A DNA stretch of 64,000 bases from F23-D06 sp045132055 (GCA_045132055.1 JBGURP010000014.1:1-64000), one strand, 5' to 3'. Positions 18,261 through 27,890 are shown, counted from the first letter of the stretch. Numbers and translations are program-made. Notes: generated by a model from the sequence alone, not told the origin.

Positions 18261-19040
18261 ATGCGCTATTTTCTCCATTTGGCATACAACGGAACCCCTT
18301 TTTTCGGCTGGCAGATTCAGCCCGACCACCCGTCGGTGCAGGATACTTTGGAGAAATGCCTCTCCCTTCTGCTGCATCAGGAGCGGATTCCCATTACGGG
18401 CTGCGGCCGCACCGACACAGGTGTGCACGCCTCCTGCTACTATGCCCATTTTGACATTGATCAGCACTTTGACCAGGAGGCTTGCGAGCGAATCAAGGAC
18501 CAACTGAACAATTTCCTGCCCAAAGACATTGTCATTTACCGACTGTTTGCCGTAAAAGATGATGCCCACGCCCGCTTTGATGCCGAAAGCCGTACGTATC
18601 AATATTTTATCTCTACGATAAAAAATCCTTTCACATATCCGCAACGCCTGTTTTTCCATCGTCCTTTGGATGTGGATTTGATGAATCAAGCAGCGGAGTT
18701 GTTGAGAAAAAACGAGGATTTCACCAGTTTTTCCAAGGTGCATACTCAAGTCAACAACTTCATTTGCCATGTGTCCGAGGCTTTCTGGGAGAAAAAGGGC
18801 GATGATTTGGTCTTCACGATTACCGCCAACCGCTTTTTGCGCAATATGGTACGGGCCATCGTGGGCACTTTGCTGGAAGTGGGGTTGGGAAGAATGTCTG
18901 TGCAGGATTTTCAAAAGGTCTTGGATCAGAAAGATCGGTGCGAAGCTGGCACTTCTGTTCCTGCCCATGCACTATTTTTGACAGATGTTCGTTATAACGA
19001 ACACGATATTTTGAAAAATGATGATGAAATTGAAAAATAA
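18261..19040 (+). CDS. truA: tRNA pseudouridine(38-40) synthase
   Basis: 259 residues. Isomerises uridines 38-40 in the tRNA anticodon stem. The catalytic Asp lies in ITGCGRTDTGVHA; YFLHLAYNGTPFFGWQ at the start and FLRNMVRAIVGTLLEVG toward the end are family motifs. The start MRYFLHLAYNG fits the family; the longer open frame from 18159 precedes the promoter. The stop overlaps the start of the next gene by 23 nt. Confidence 0.95.
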   Translation: MRYFLHLAYNGTPFFGWQIQPDHPSVQDTLEKCLSLLLHQERIPITGCGRTDTGVHASCYYAHFDIDQHFDQEACERIKDQLNNFLPKDIVIYRLFAVKDDAHARFDAESRTYQYFISTIKNPFTYPQRLFFHRPLDVDLMNQAAELLRKNEDFTSFSKVHTQVNNFICHVSEAFWEKKGDDLVFTITANRFLRNMVRAIVGTLLEVGLGRMSVQDFQKVLDQKDRCEAGTSVPAHALFLTDVRYNEHDILKNDDEIEK

Positions 19041-20475
19041 CTGGATACTCACGATGCTGATTATCCCCTTGTTGGCGGGCACGTTGACATTCTCTGGATG
19101 CCGTCATGGGGGATACGATGAGAGTGTGAAGCTGGTGTTCTCTACCGATACGTTGATGTTTGATACACTGTTTACCACGGTGTCTTCCATTACCCGCAGT
19201 TTCACGGTCTATAACCCCAGTCCGGATCCTGTAAAGCTGGATATTTATCTGGCTGGCGGCGACCAGTCCTACTACAGCATCAACGTGGACGGTGTGGCGG
19301 GTAAGGAGTTCCACGATGTGGAGATTCCCGCCAAAGACAGCATTTTCGTTTTCGTCAAAGTCACCATAAATCCCACTAACCAGAACAATCCCTATCTGGT
19401 CACTGATTCGGTGCTGTTTTACAACACGCAACGCAAGCAGTCGGTGCAGCTGGTGGCGTTCGGGCAGGATGCCCACTTCATCGTGCCCGACCATATAGGC
19501 TCCTCCATGTCCTACAATATTGTGGCGCACGAGCACGAAGATGTCCACTGGACCAATGACAAGCCTTGGGTGATTTATGGCTGGGCCGTGGTTGACTCGT
19601 TAGGCAAGCTCACCATTGACCCGGGCACGAAAGTCTATATCCACCATGGCGGTGGCATTTGGGTATATCGCTATGGCAACATCCATGTGAACGGCACGTA
19701 TGATGATCCTGTTCTGTTTGCCGGCGACCGCCTTGAGCCGTTCTACGCCACCGATTATGAGCAATGGAACCGGATTCTCATCAATGAAGGCACGCACGAC
19801 AACATTATCAACAACGCCATCATCACCAATTCTGCTACGGGTGTGGAGGTTTCTTCCCTCATGGAGTATCTTGGAAATAAAACCATTATCAATAATACGG
19901 TCATCCATAACAACAAATACTACGGTTTGGTGGCGCAAGGGGCCGATGTGGAGATGAACAACTGCCAGATTAGCAACACCGGCAGCTACAGCGTGGTGCT
20001 GCAGGTGGGTGATTTTACTCTGAACCACGTGACCATCGCCGACTTTTTCTCCCAGTCGGCGCGCAAGGAGCCGGCATTGGCCGTCAGCTGTTACTATGAC
20101 AAAGGCGATGTCCGTTATTTGGGCAACACCAATTTGGTTTGCAACAATTCCATTATTTACGGCAATCTTGATGAAGATGAGTTTGTTGCGGCAACACACA
20201 GTGGCGCGGATTTGAATTATCACTTCAATAATTGCTTGATCAAAAAGGAGACTTTGAACAATCATTTCACGAATTGCATTCACCTCAAAGATCCGCAATT
20301 TGTGTCCAATTACAGTCAGAATTACAATTTGAAGGAGACTTCGCCGGCCATCGATGCGGGAATGACAGGTTTGGGCATCACGACAGATATCTTGGGCCGC
20401 TTACGTAACGGCAATCCCGATATCGGAGCATACGAGTATTATCCTGCTGCTGAGGAGAAAAGAATGCGCCGGTAA
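19018..20475 (+). CDS. Right-handed beta-helix lipoprotein
   Basis: 485 residues with lipobox FSGC (C28 from the first of three adjacent ATGs). An N-terminal Ig-like region (FTVYNPSPDPVKLDIYLAGG) precedes a parallel beta-helix rich in Asn/Ile ladders: NIINNAIITNSATGVEV, TIINNTVIHNNKYYGL, VEMNNCQISNTGSYSVVLQ. The end, ILGRLRNGNPDIGAYEY, is the usual closing motif of Bacteroidota choice-of-anchor/pectate-lyase-like helices. Surface or periplasmic polysaccharide binding is plausible but unproven. It overlaps truA by 23 nt, so it is probably cotranscribed with it. Confidence 0.82.
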   Translation: MMMKLKNNWILTMLIIPLLAGTLTFSGCRHGGYDESVKLVFSTDTLMFDTLFTTVSSITRSFTVYNPSPDPVKLDIYLAGGDQSYYSINVDGVAGKEFHDVEIPAKDSIFVFVKVTINPTNQNNPYLVTDSVLFYNTQRKQSVQLVAFGQDAHFIVPDHIGSSMSYNIVAHEHEDVHWTNDKPWVIYGWAVVDSLGKLTIDPGTKVYIHHGGGIWVYRYGNIHVNGTYDDPVLFAGDRLEPFYATDYEQWNRILINEGTHDNIINNAIITNSATGVEVSSLMEYLGNKTIINNTVIHNNKYYGLVAQGADVEMNNCQISNTGSYSVVLQVGDFTLNHVTIADFFSQSARKEPALAVSCYYDKGDVRYLGNTNLVCNNSIIYGNLDEDEFVAATHSGADLNYHFNNCLIKKETLNNHFTNCIHLKDPQFVSNYSQNYNLKETSPAIDAGMTGLGITTDILGRLRNGNPDIGAYEYYPAAEEKRMRR

Positions 20476-20477
20476 TT

Positions 20478-21035
20478 TCAGAATCCTAACAGAATTTTCA
20501 CTCCAAGGGCGATGAGCACAAGGCCGCCGATGATTTCTGCAATGTTGGCCTTGACCAGTTTATGCAGCCGTCGGGTCAGGTAATAGCCTATAAGTGAGAC
20601 GATAAAGGAGACGATGCCAATCAAGAAGAGGGCCAACCCGATGCGCACATCTTGCATCATGGAGAATCCGAAACCCACCGCTAATGCGTCAATGCTGGTG
20701 GCGATGGAAAGCAACAGTACCGTGCCGATGCGGGTCATGTCCGTTTTGGAATCTTCTTCATTGTTCCGTATGCCTTCAACAACCATCTTGCCGCCGATGA
20801 AAGCCAAGATACCGAAAGCAATCCAGTTGGTGAAACGGCTCAAATAGTTGACCACCATTTCACCGCCCAGCCAACCCAAAAAGGGCATGAAAGCTTGGAA
20901 GAATCCGAAACTGAAAGCAAAAGCCAAAACGTTCCGTGCTTTCAGGTTGGGCTGCAGGGCTCCGGCGGAGCAACTTACGGCAAAGCAGTCCATGGCTAAA
21001 CTCAAGGCTAACAGGAAAAGAGAGAAAAATCCCAT
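20478..21035 (-). CDS. mntP: Putative manganese efflux pump
   Basis: 185-residue inner-membrane protein with six hydrophobic segments, two-fold MntP layout: LALSLAMDCFAVSCSAG in helix 1 and SIATSIDALAVGFGFSMM in helix 4 each carry the conserved Asp. Exports Mn2+ in E. coli. The start MGFFSLFLL at 21035 was preferred to the 14-codon extension, which reads through its own -7 region. Convergent with the beta-helix gene; 2 nt between stops. Confidence 0.9.
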   Translation of the reverse strand: MGFFSLFLLALSLAMDCFAVSCSAGALQPNLKARNVLAFAFSFGFFQAFMPFLGWLGGEMVVNYLSRFTNWIAFGILAFIGGKMVVEGIRNNEEDSKTDMTRIGTVLLLSIATSIDALAVGFGFSMMQDVRIGLALFLIGIVSFIVSLIGYYLTRRLHKLVKANIAEIIGGLVLIALGVKILLGF

Positions 21036-21058
21036 GATTCTTAGTTTTTTTGAGGCCG

Positions 21059-21066
21059 CAAAAATA
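21059..21066 (-). promoter_or_regulatory. -7 promoter box of mntP (TATTTTTG)
   Basis: Reverse-strand TAnnTTTG match 24 nt upstream of the ATG at 21035; supports that start. No Mn-riboswitch-like structure was recognised. Confidence 0.55.
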
Positions 21067-21085
21067 GTAAAAATCAATGATTGAA

Positions 21086-21120
21086 CTGTAAAATAAAACG
21101 GACGGTTGTTCGTTTTACAG
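21086..21120. repeat. Inverted repeat in the coaX leader
   Basis: Arms CTGTAAAA (21086-21093) and TTTTACAG (21113-21120) sit just before the coaX ATG at 21125. Possible operator or leader hairpin. Confidence 0.4.
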
Positions 21121-21124
21121 TATT

Positions 21125-21850
21125 ATGTATTTGGTAATTGACATAGGAAATACCGCGCAAAAACTTGCCGTTTATGACGAGTATGGATATCAGGTTGCAC
21201 TGGTCAGGCAACCAGAGTTGGATGTTAGTGCGTTAAAGAATATCTTCGAACAGTATGATATTCAGGCAGCTTTGTTGTCCTCCGTGGGCAAGGTGAGTCC
21301 GGAGGTGGTGGCCTGGCTGAAGCAACACACCCAATTGGTGGAGTTCTCCCCCGCGCTGCGCCTGCCCATTAAGCTAAACTACGACACCATCGGCACGTTG
21401 GGCACCGACCGAATTGCCAGCGCTGTCGGCACAAGTGCACTCTTCCCCGCCCGCCCCACGCTGGCGATACAGGCAGGCACGTGCCTTGTAACTGACTTCG
21501 TGGATGAACAGGGCACCTATCAGGGCGGCTCCATCGCTCCGGGATTGCGCATGCGCTTCCAAGCTTTGCACGACCATACAGCGCACTTGCCCCTGCTGGA
21601 ACCGCAGCATCTGGCTTCCTTCACGGGTAAATCTACCCAAGAATCCATCATGTCAGGCGTGATTTATGGCATGGCTTGCGAAATTGACGGCATTATCAAC
21701 CATTATAAAACACTTTATCCGGAAATTCACATTATTTTAACAGGTGGAGATGCTGACTTCCTGAAAGATTACATAAAAAATCGTATATTTGCCGCCCAAA
21801 ATTTGGTTTTGGAGGGATTGTATAAAATTTTAAGGTCTAATGTCGAATAG
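21125..21850 (+). CDS. coaX: Type III pantothenate kinase
   Basis: 241 residues. First step of coenzyme A synthesis: ATP-dependent phosphorylation of pantothenate. ASKHA-fold motifs: LVIDIGNTAQKLAVYD at the start (phosphate 1), GTDRIASAVG, and GTCLVTDFVDEQG. Several positions of the short motifs match CoaX and not CoaA. The last 11 nt overlap the next gene, beginning a coaX-OMP-TPR-lptC unit that I recall as a common gene order in Bacteroidales. Confidence 0.93.
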   Translation: MYLVIDIGNTAQKLAVYDEYGYQVALVRQPELDVSALKNIFEQYDIQAALLSSVGKVSPEVVAWLKQHTQLVEFSPALRLPIKLNYDTIGTLGTDRIASAVGTSALFPARPTLAIQAGTCLVTDFVDEQGTYQGGSIAPGLRMRFQALHDHTAHLPLLEPQHLASFTGKSTQESIMSGVIYGMACEIDGIINHYKTLYPEIHIILTGGDADFLKDYIKNRIFAAQNLVLEGLYKILRSNVE

Positions 21851-23120
21851 AAATCTCAACTGGATAGTGTTGTTATGCGTGATTCTCCTGGGAACATTCG
21901 GTTCTCAGGCCCAGAATGAGATTAGCAACCCATACTCTGCTTTCGGCATGGGAATTGTCAACCAATACTCTAATGGCATTTTGGACGGAATGGGCAGCAC
22001 TTCTTATGCGCTCCAGAATCCCTATTACATCAATTTCCGAAACCCTGCCTCATACGCGGCTTTCGATTCCCTGTCGTTTGTGGCGGATGCGGCGGCTTCT
22101 ATCTATGTCTCTACGTTGGCCTCGGGCGCATTGGTGCAGAAAAACTCCTTTGCACGTCCCGGATATATTACCATCGGCCTTCCTGTCACCCGCCATTGGC
22201 GCACGAGCGTGGGTGTCGTTCCCTATAGCTCTGTGGGATATGATGTTGAGAGCACAGGTGAAATCGAGAACATAGGAAATGTCACGTATGCCTATTCGGC
22301 CAAGGGCGGACTGAATCAGTTGTATTGGGGCAATGCTTTTAAAATCTGCAAAGGATTGTCCATCGGCTTGAACGCCTCCTACATGTTCGGCACAGTGTAC
22401 TACATGAAGAACACCTCATTCGACGGTTCCAACTTTTACAATTCCTACATCAACGCCTCCTATCATCTGGATGGTATCCACCTTACAGGCGGCCTGCAGT
22501 ACATGTTCAATGTCAAGGAGAATCACAAGATAGGATTGGGCTTGGTGTATAGTAATACGGCTTACATTTGGGCGAAGGAGAAGTTGTTGATTAGCTATTA
22601 CCAAGGTGCATATAGTCTTGTAACCACTTACGATACAGTATATTACAATGACAAAACGCGCGGCAATCTCCAGATTCCGCAATCTGTGGGTGGTGGTGTG
22701 AGCTACACGTTCAAGGACAAGGTTACAGTGGCTGCTGATGTCACTTGGAACAACTGGGCCAAATACAGGTCCTTCGGGCAGAGCGACTCTATGATAAATT
22801 CTATCACAGCCTCCGTTGGAGCCCAGTTTATTCCTGATCCCAATTCCAACAAGTTTGTGAAAAGAATGAATTTCCGTGTGGGTGCCCGTTATTCCACCGG
22901 CGAATTATTCCTGCACTCTAAACCTATTGACGAGTTTGGTGTCTGTTTGGGCGTTGGTATTCCTTTGAGCTCGTTCAATACTCACTCCTCTATCAACGTG
23001 GTCTTTGAATACGGAAAAATGGGAACTCTCGTCAATGACTTGGTCAGACAGAACTACTTCAGATTCACCATCAACTTCACTTTGCAGGAAAAATGGTATC
23101 AACGAATGAAACTTGAATAG
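21840..23120 (+). CDS. Outer-membrane beta-barrel protein of the coaX-lptC cluster
   Basis: 426 residues. Signal peptide ending SQAQ, then many amphipathic strands with aromatic girdles (YINFRNPASYAAFDSLSFV, YITIGLPVTRHWRTSVGVVPYSSVGYD, MNFRVGARYSTGELF). The opening NPYSAFGMGIVNQYSNGILDGMGSTSYAL region resembles FadL/PorV-like Bacteroidota OMPs, but the ligand is unknown. Ends with TAG. It overlaps coaX by 11 nt. Likely outer-membrane partner of the following TPR protein and LptC. Confidence 0.8.
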   Translation: MSNRNLNWIVLLCVILLGTFGSQAQNEISNPYSAFGMGIVNQYSNGILDGMGSTSYALQNPYYINFRNPASYAAFDSLSFVADAAASIYVSTLASGALVQKNSFARPGYITIGLPVTRHWRTSVGVVPYSSVGYDVESTGEIENIGNVTYAYSAKGGLNQLYWGNAFKICKGLSIGLNASYMFGTVYYMKNTSFDGSNFYNSYINASYHLDGIHLTGGLQYMFNVKENHKIGLGLVYSNTAYIWAKEKLLISYYQGAYSLVTTYDTVYYNDKTRGNLQIPQSVGGGVSYTFKDKVTVAADVTWNNWAKYRSFGQSDSMINSITASVGAQFIPDPNSNKFVKRMNFRVGARYSTGELFLHSKPIDEFGVCLGVGIPLSSFNTHSSINVVFEYGKMGTLVNDLVRQNYFRFTINFTLQEKWYQRMKLE

Positions 23121-23157
23121 TCTAAAGAATAAATAACTCTTAAAAACAATAAAAGAA

Positions 23158-24627
23158 ATGAAAAAGTTATTCATCGCAACACTTTTACTGTTATCGGGCT
23201 CTTTCCTTTTCGCCCAGAATAGTAACTGCCCGTTCAAATACGGTGCAACCGAAGAAGACTCTTTGAAAAGCTTGGAGCAAATCACCAATTTCAACATGTT
23301 TTACAAAAGCAAGAATTACGTTGATGCTTACGAAGCATGGCGTTATCTTGTGGCCAACAGCCCTTGCTGCTGGGATGGTATCTACACCAATGCCCAAAAC
23401 ATGTTCGCCGCTTTAATCAAAGCTGAAAAGGATTCCTTGAGAAGAGAACACCTCATCGATACGCTTATCTATTCCTACGAGGTGCGAAACTTGTACTTCC
23501 CTGACAAATTCAGCAAAGGTTACTGCTTGGGATTCAAGGCTTACAATGCCCTGCTTTACCGTGCAAAATCCATGGATTTTGACCAGATCAAGGAAGTGGA
23601 AAGCTGGTTCATCCAGTCAGTGGAAATGGAGAAAGAGAAAACTCAGCCCGCTATTTGGGACAAGTATTTCCAATTGTCTGAAAGCATCACCAAAGCTAGC
23701 AAAGATACTAGCGTAGTGATTGAGGCCTACGGTCGTGCTACCGACTATCTGGACATCTCTATCAACAACTCTCTCGTTCAGTATGAAAAACAAGTGGCTG
23801 TGATGGATAGCTTGTATGATGTGTACAAACAAGGTACCATCGATACCAACTATCTCATCGAGCTTTGCAAGAAACCTGCCGCTGACACTGCCCGTCAGAT
23901 GAAGTTGGTGGTCAACTACCGCAAAACTCTCGCCAAAATCGAGAAAGCTGTGGCTCCGTACGCATCTTGCGAAGTGTTGGAAGAACTCTATTCTGAGAAA
24001 CTGGCCAGCAACAAGGATGATATCTCTGCTATCAACAAGATGGTCATGACCATGTCAAAAGGCGGTTGTGTCACGAGCCCTGTGTTCAAGGATGCTTTGG
24101 AGATTTTGCATAAGGCTAATCCGAACCGCAACTCTGCTTACTGGATGGGTAACCTCTCTTTGAAGAGCTTCGTCAACACGCATGACAATGCCGAAATGGA
24201 CAGATCCATCAACTATTTCAACGAGGCTGTTTCTTTGAGCGAGACCAACGAGCAGAAAGCTGACGCCAACTACATGCTGGCTTTGGCTTACTACACCAAA
24301 GGCTCCTACGCTGAAGCTCGTAGTGCTGCATATGCTGCACTGAAACACCAACCGAACATGGGCAAGGCTTATATCTTGATTGGCGACCTCTACGCTAACT
24401 CTGTGGGCAGATGCTCTGGTGATGACATCCCGATGGCATGCGCTTGGGCAGCCGCCGACAAATATGCAAAGGCAGTTGCTGTGGATCCGAGCTGCGCTGA
24501 CAAGGCAAACGCTCAACGAGCAAAACTCAGATACCCCTCCAAAGAGGAGTTGTTCAAACGCGGTTTGAGTTCCGGTTCCTCCTATCACGTAGGTTGCTGG
24601 ATTCAGGAAAATACGACTGTAAGATAA
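23158..24627 (+). CDS. Secreted tetratricopeptide-repeat protein
   Basis: 489 residues, signal peptide MKKLFIATLLLLSGSFLFAQ. Helical throughout; recognisable TPR pairs near the C-terminus (MDRSINYFNEAVSLSET, ADANYMLALAYYTKGSYAEARSAAYAALKHQPNMGKAYILIGDLY). Six or more cysteines. Periplasmic scaffold is likely. A hairpin (24618-24643) spans its stop and the start of lptC. Confidence 0.8.
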   Translation: MKKLFIATLLLLSGSFLFAQNSNCPFKYGATEEDSLKSLEQITNFNMFYKSKNYVDAYEAWRYLVANSPCCWDGIYTNAQNMFAALIKAEKDSLRREHLIDTLIYSYEVRNLYFPDKFSKGYCLGFKAYNALLYRAKSMDFDQIKEVESWFIQSVEMEKEKTQPAIWDKYFQLSESITKASKDTSVVIEAYGRATDYLDISINNSLVQYEKQVAVMDSLYDVYKQGTIDTNYLIELCKKPAADTARQMKLVVNYRKTLAKIEKAVAPYASCEVLEELYSEKLASNKDDISAINKMVMTMSKGGCVTSPVFKDALEILHKANPNRNSAYWMGNLSLKSFVNTHDNAEMDRSINYFNEAVSLSETNEQKADANYMLALAYYTKGSYAEARSAAYAALKHQPNMGKAYILIGDLYANSVGRCSGDDIPMACAWAAADKYAKAVAVDPSCADKANAQRAKLRYPSKEELFKRGLSSGSSYHVGCWIQENTTVR

Positions 24628-24643
24628 AAACAACAATCTTACA
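24618..24643 (+). other. Hairpin across the TPR-lptC junction
   Basis: Arms TGTAAGAT and ATCTTACA pair over 8 bp and bring the TPR stop codon (inside the first arm) next to the lptC ATG, whose A ends the second arm. May modulate coupling; no T-run, so not a terminator. Confidence 0.45.
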
Positions 24644-25206
24644 TGTCTATTTCCAAGACATATATTGCAAAAAACATCATAACGGCCTTGTGCCTTATGA
24701 TGTTTTTTGTTTCCTGTCACAACAAAGACAAAGAGACAGGGTTGTTGGAGTATAAGGGAAAATATCCGGATGAGTATGCGGAAAACATAGAGCTGACGGT
24801 CAGCGATTCCGGCGTGGTCAGTTTTATCGTGAAAGCCCCCATCTTCAACACCTATCATACAGACTCGCTCTATACGGATTATCCCGAAGGCATCACCGCT
24901 ATTTCATACACCGAGTATGGCCAAAAGCAGGCTATCCTTACCGCCGACTATGCCTGTAACATCAACAACACCATGTACAGAGCTTCCAAGAATGTGGTGA
25001 TTATTGATCTCATCAAACATGATACTCTGGAAACGGAGGAGATTATATGGGATCAGCGTCGGCGGACAATCTATTCCAATGTGCTGGTTAAGCAGAAGAA
25101 AGCGGATGGTTCGGTCAACTATGGAGATGGTTTTGAGGCGGACGAACGGTTCACCCGATACACCATTTTCCACCCGCACGGCGAGATGGCGGGATTGGAT
25201 TTCTAA
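24643..25206 (+). CDS. lptC: LPS export ABC transporter periplasmic protein LptC
   Basis: 187 residues with lipobox FVSC (C25). The LptC/DUF1239 pattern is visible: a hydrophobic anchor then IELTVSDSGVVSFIVKAPIFNTYHTD, ITAISYTEYGQKQAILTADYA and a last strand pair EIIWDQRRRTIYSNVLVKQKK. LptC passes LPS from LptBFG to LptA. Here the anchor is a lipobox and not a plain transmembrane helix, as in other Bacteroidota. Its stop overlaps the stop of the convergent YigZ gene by 4 nt. The hemolysin/CorC and PpiD genes that often follow are absent. Confidence 0.85.
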   Translation: MSISKTYIAKNIITALCLMMFFVSCHNKDKETGLLEYKGKYPDEYAENIELTVSDSGVVSFIVKAPIFNTYHTDSLYTDYPEGITAISYTEYGQKQAILTADYACNINNTMYRASKNVVIIDLIKHDTLETEEIIWDQRRRTIYSNVLVKQKKADGSVNYGDGFEADERFTRYTIFHPHGEMAGLDF

Positions 25207-25802
25207 CAGAAATATTGTACTTGGCCCACTTTTTTCAGGGCAGTGACGATGCGCTCCGCTTCGCGCCGGCGCACGGAAAAGCGTATCGTGCAGTTCAGGT
25301 CGCTTTGTTGGCTGATGATGGTGACGAAGGGGTCTTTCATCAACTGCATCACATTGTTCATTTGCAGATATTCGAAAGTCACCTCGTAGGTTTCGTCAAT
25401 GGTCTTTTCAATGATGTTGGCAGCATCCAGGGCCTCCTTGGCAGCAATCTTGTAGGCGTTTTGCAATCCGCTGACACCTAATTTGATACCACCAAAGTAG
25501 CGGACTACAATCACCAGTGTGTTGGTGAGGTCCTTGGACATCAGTTGTCCGTGGATAGGGCGGCCTGCCGTGCCCGAAGGTTCCCCATTGTCGTTAATGC
25601 GGTAGGCGTCTTTGTTAGGTCCCAGAATGTAGGCATAGCAATGATGGCGGGCATCGTTGTGCTTCTTCTGGATTTCGGTCAGCCGTTCTTTCACCTGCGC
25701 TTCCGTCTGCACCGGGAAGGCGTAGGCCAGAAACTTGCTGCGCTTTTCGCTGTAGCTGCCCGTGGCGGGTGCGGAAATCGTTTTATAGGTGTCTTCGAAC
25801 AT
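25203..25802 (-). CDS. YigZ/IMPACT-family protein
   Basis: 199 residues. N-terminal UPF0029 domain with KSKFLAYAFPV, ARHHCYAYILG and the hallmark DNGEPSGTAGRPI followed by NTLVIVVRYFGGIKLGVSGL; small C-terminal DUF1949 ferredoxin-like domain. Related to yeast Yih1/IMPACT; role in bacteria is unclear, possibly translation-linked. The start is MFEDTYKT at 25802, which lies 20 nt inside ribD; the longer upstream frame is ribD shadow. Ends with TAG overlapping lptC. Confidence 0.9.
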   Translation of the reverse strand: MFEDTYKTISAPATGSYSEKRSKFLAYAFPVQTEAQVKERLTEIQKKHNDARHHCYAYILGPNKDAYRINDNGEPSGTAGRPIHGQLMSKDLTNTLVIVVRYFGGIKLGVSGLQNAYKIAAKEALDAANIIEKTIDETYEVTFEYLQMNNVMQLMKDPFVTIISQQSDLNCTIRFSVRRREAERIVTALKKVGQVQYFC

Positions 25803-26751
25803 AGAGAATCTGATTAGCGTCAATGTGTTGTACTTGCTCCGGCGTGCAGGGTAGTGCGGGGGCTGGCGTGCCCTTGCCCCAACGCTGCGCCCCGACCAGA
25901 ATGCGTGCCTCATCCCAGAGTCTGGCCGCGATGAACGCGTCCAAGGTCTTCCGACCGCCTTCCACAATCACCGATTGGATGCGCTGCTCATAGAGCTCGT
26001 GCATGGCAGCCGATAAGTCGGTGGGCAGTGGGTTGTAATATGTCTCGTCAAGCTGACTGTGTTCGCGGCACATCACATATCGTTGAGGACTTTTGCCCGG
26101 ATAGAGTCTGTTGGTGAGTTGCGGTTTGTCGTTCACCATGGTGTTATAACCAATCAAAATGGCATCTTCTTCGCTTCGCCATTTGTGGACTATCACCTTA
26201 AGTGCCTGATTGGTAATCCAATAATCTTGAATATCAGACGCGTTGCTTCGGTCAATATCCATGAATCCGTCGGCGGTTTGCGCCCATTTGAGGATGATGT
26301 AGGGCCGTTGGTGCTGATGATAGGTGAAAAAGCGGCGGTTCAGCTCCCGGCATTCGGATTCACACACATGCTGTACAACTTCAATGCCTGCCTCTTGCAG
26401 CATGCGGATGCCATTACCGTTCACTTTGTCGTGCGGGTCGGTGATGCCGACAACCACTTTCGGGACGCCGTAGCGGATGATGGCCTCGGCACATGGCGGC
26501 GTCTTGCCATAGTGTGAACACGGTTCCAACGAAACATACAGTGTGGATTCCTTCAGTAACGATTTGTCAGATACTGAGTTAAAGGCATTGACTTCCGCGT
26601 GCGGCTGGCCATATTGGTGATGATAACCTTCCCCGATAATCTGATTTTGATGCACAATTACCGCACCCACCATGGGGTTGGGCTGCACTTTGCCTAATCC
26701 TAGACTTGCTAGTTGCAAGCACCGGCGCATGTACATCTCATCGCAGGTCAT
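25783..26751 (-). CDS. ribD: Riboflavin biosynthesis deaminase/reductase
   Basis: 322 residues. N-terminal cytidine-deaminase-like domain with the zinc site HAEVNAF and PCSHYGKTPPCAEAI; C-terminal reductase domain (RPYIILKWAQTADGFMD, VIVEGGRKTLDAFI). Catalyses two successive steps of riboflavin synthesis. It overlaps YigZ by 20 nt and follows the DUF4340-like gene by 6 nt, so all three may be one transcript from the box at 27860. Other rib genes are not nearby. Confidence 0.95.
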   Translation of the reverse strand: MTCDEMYMRRCLQLASLGLGKVQPNPMVGAVIVHQNQIIGEGYHHQYGQPHAEVNAFNSVSDKSLLKESTLYVSLEPCSHYGKTPPCAEAIIRYGVPKVVVGITDPHDKVNGNGIRMLQEAGIEVVQHVCESECRELNRRFFTYHQHQRPYIILKWAQTADGFMDIDRSNASDIQDYWITNQALKVIVHKWRSEEDAILIGYNTMVNDKPQLTNRLYPGKSPQRYVMCREHSQLDETYYNPLPTDLSAAMHELYEQRIQSVIVEGGRKTLDAFIAARLWDEARILVGAQRWGKGTPAPALPCTPEQVQHIDANQILYVRRHL

Positions 26752-26757
26752 ACAAGA

Positions 26758-27840
26758 CTATTGTTTTCTCAAAAAGTAAGACAGAGGTTGATTGGCACGG
26801 TCGAAATGGAAATACTGGCATTGCAGAAGATTCTTGGTGTTGCCGTTCAGAATGGCATAGAAATTATCCCTGTTGTACGGTAAATCTTCTACAGGCGAAC
26901 TACCTTCCAGAATGTCATCCAGATACATGGCGTCAGGATCCAGCTTACGATACATGTCCAGACGAGTTTCCTGACCGTTTATATCTACCAAAGTGATGGT
27001 TTTGAACTTGTTGAATTTCAAGATAGAATCCTTTTTTTCCGGTTCCATGGAGTTGATGAAATACTCGTAGTTCAAGTTTCGGTACACGGACAACATATCC
27101 AACAGTCTGACCGTATCGTAATGGGGTATGGGTTGGTGTTGGCCATCGAACAGGTTGAAGAAACGAGCACCGGATTTTTCCACGATAAAAGATTCTTCAG
27201 GATGTTCATAATCCTGAACAGTCAGCGTTTTGATACGGGTAATCTTGGTGCTGAAAAGGTCGCAGTTGTACCAATCAATGGGTTTGAAGGAGTAAAAAGG
27301 CGTGAGGAAACCTCTGAAGCCGGGGATATAGACGATGCAAGGTTCATCGTAGCCTTCCAAAATGGCGAAGTTGGCCAAATTGTCCATGGTCGCAGGGCCC
27401 ATATAATAGGTTTTCACTTTTCGTTCCTTGTCAAAGAACTTGATGCCAAACAGGGTGAATTTCGGGGCTTTTTGGTAGATTTCCACCTTGATAGCGTTCA
27501 CGGACATCATTTTGTTGATGTTGGACTGGGCGGTTTTGGCCACAGTTTGCTGCAGTGTCACATTGCGAATAACCCCCAACAAATCGTTGACTTTGTATGA
27601 CTGGGCGAGGATGGAATCCTCCACGTACCAGGCTCCGTCGCGGCGGTTCAGCAGGACGTATTCGCCGTTCATGTCGGCGATGAAAATCTTGGTCACCGTT
27701 GAGGTATCCTTGACGGCAAAGACATCGGATTTGGGAACGCTGTTGGCCGTATGGATCACACCGGTTTTGAACAGAATGAGAATCAGACATACCAGCAACA
27801 GCAGTCCGGACAAAATGATATAAATGCGTTTCTTGTTCAT
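26758..27840 (-). CDS. DUF4340-like single-pass membrane protein
   Basis: 360 residues. One N-terminal transmembrane helix (IIILSGLLLLVCLILILF region) with a short cytoplasmic head, and a long extracytoplasmic part. DUF4340-like features: TKIFIADMNGEYVLLNRRDGAWYV, a strand pair typical of the domain, and YYMGPATMDNLANFAIL. Some DUF4340 proteins accompany gliding/ABC (Gld) systems; no such genes are here. First gene of the likely operon with ribD and yigZ. Confidence 0.7.
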   Translation of the reverse strand: MNKKRIYIILSGLLLLVCLILILFKTGVIHTANSVPKSDVFAVKDTSTVTKIFIADMNGEYVLLNRRDGAWYVEDSILAQSYKVNDLLGVIRNVTLQQTVAKTAQSNINKMMSVNAIKVEIYQKAPKFTLFGIKFFDKERKVKTYYMGPATMDNLANFAILEGYDEPCIVYIPGFRGFLTPFYSFKPIDWYNCDLFSTKITRIKTLTVQDYEHPEESFIVEKSGARFFNLFDGQHQPIPHYDTVRLLDMLSVYRNLNYEYFINSMEPEKKDSILKFNKFKTITLVDINGQETRLDMYRKLDPDAMYLDDILEGSSPVEDLPYNRDNFYAILNGNTKNLLQCQYFHFDRANQPLSYFLRKQ

Positions 27841-27859
27841 CTCGTAATTTTTAGGGTTG

Positions 27860-27867
27860 CAAAAATA
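27860..27867 (-). promoter_or_regulatory. -7 promoter box (TATTTTTG) of the DUF4340-ribD-yigZ unit
   Basis: Reverse-strand TAnnTTTG match 20 nt upstream of the ATG at 27840. Confidence 0.55.
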
Positions 27868-27890
27868 CGAAAAAAGGGAATACTCTTTTT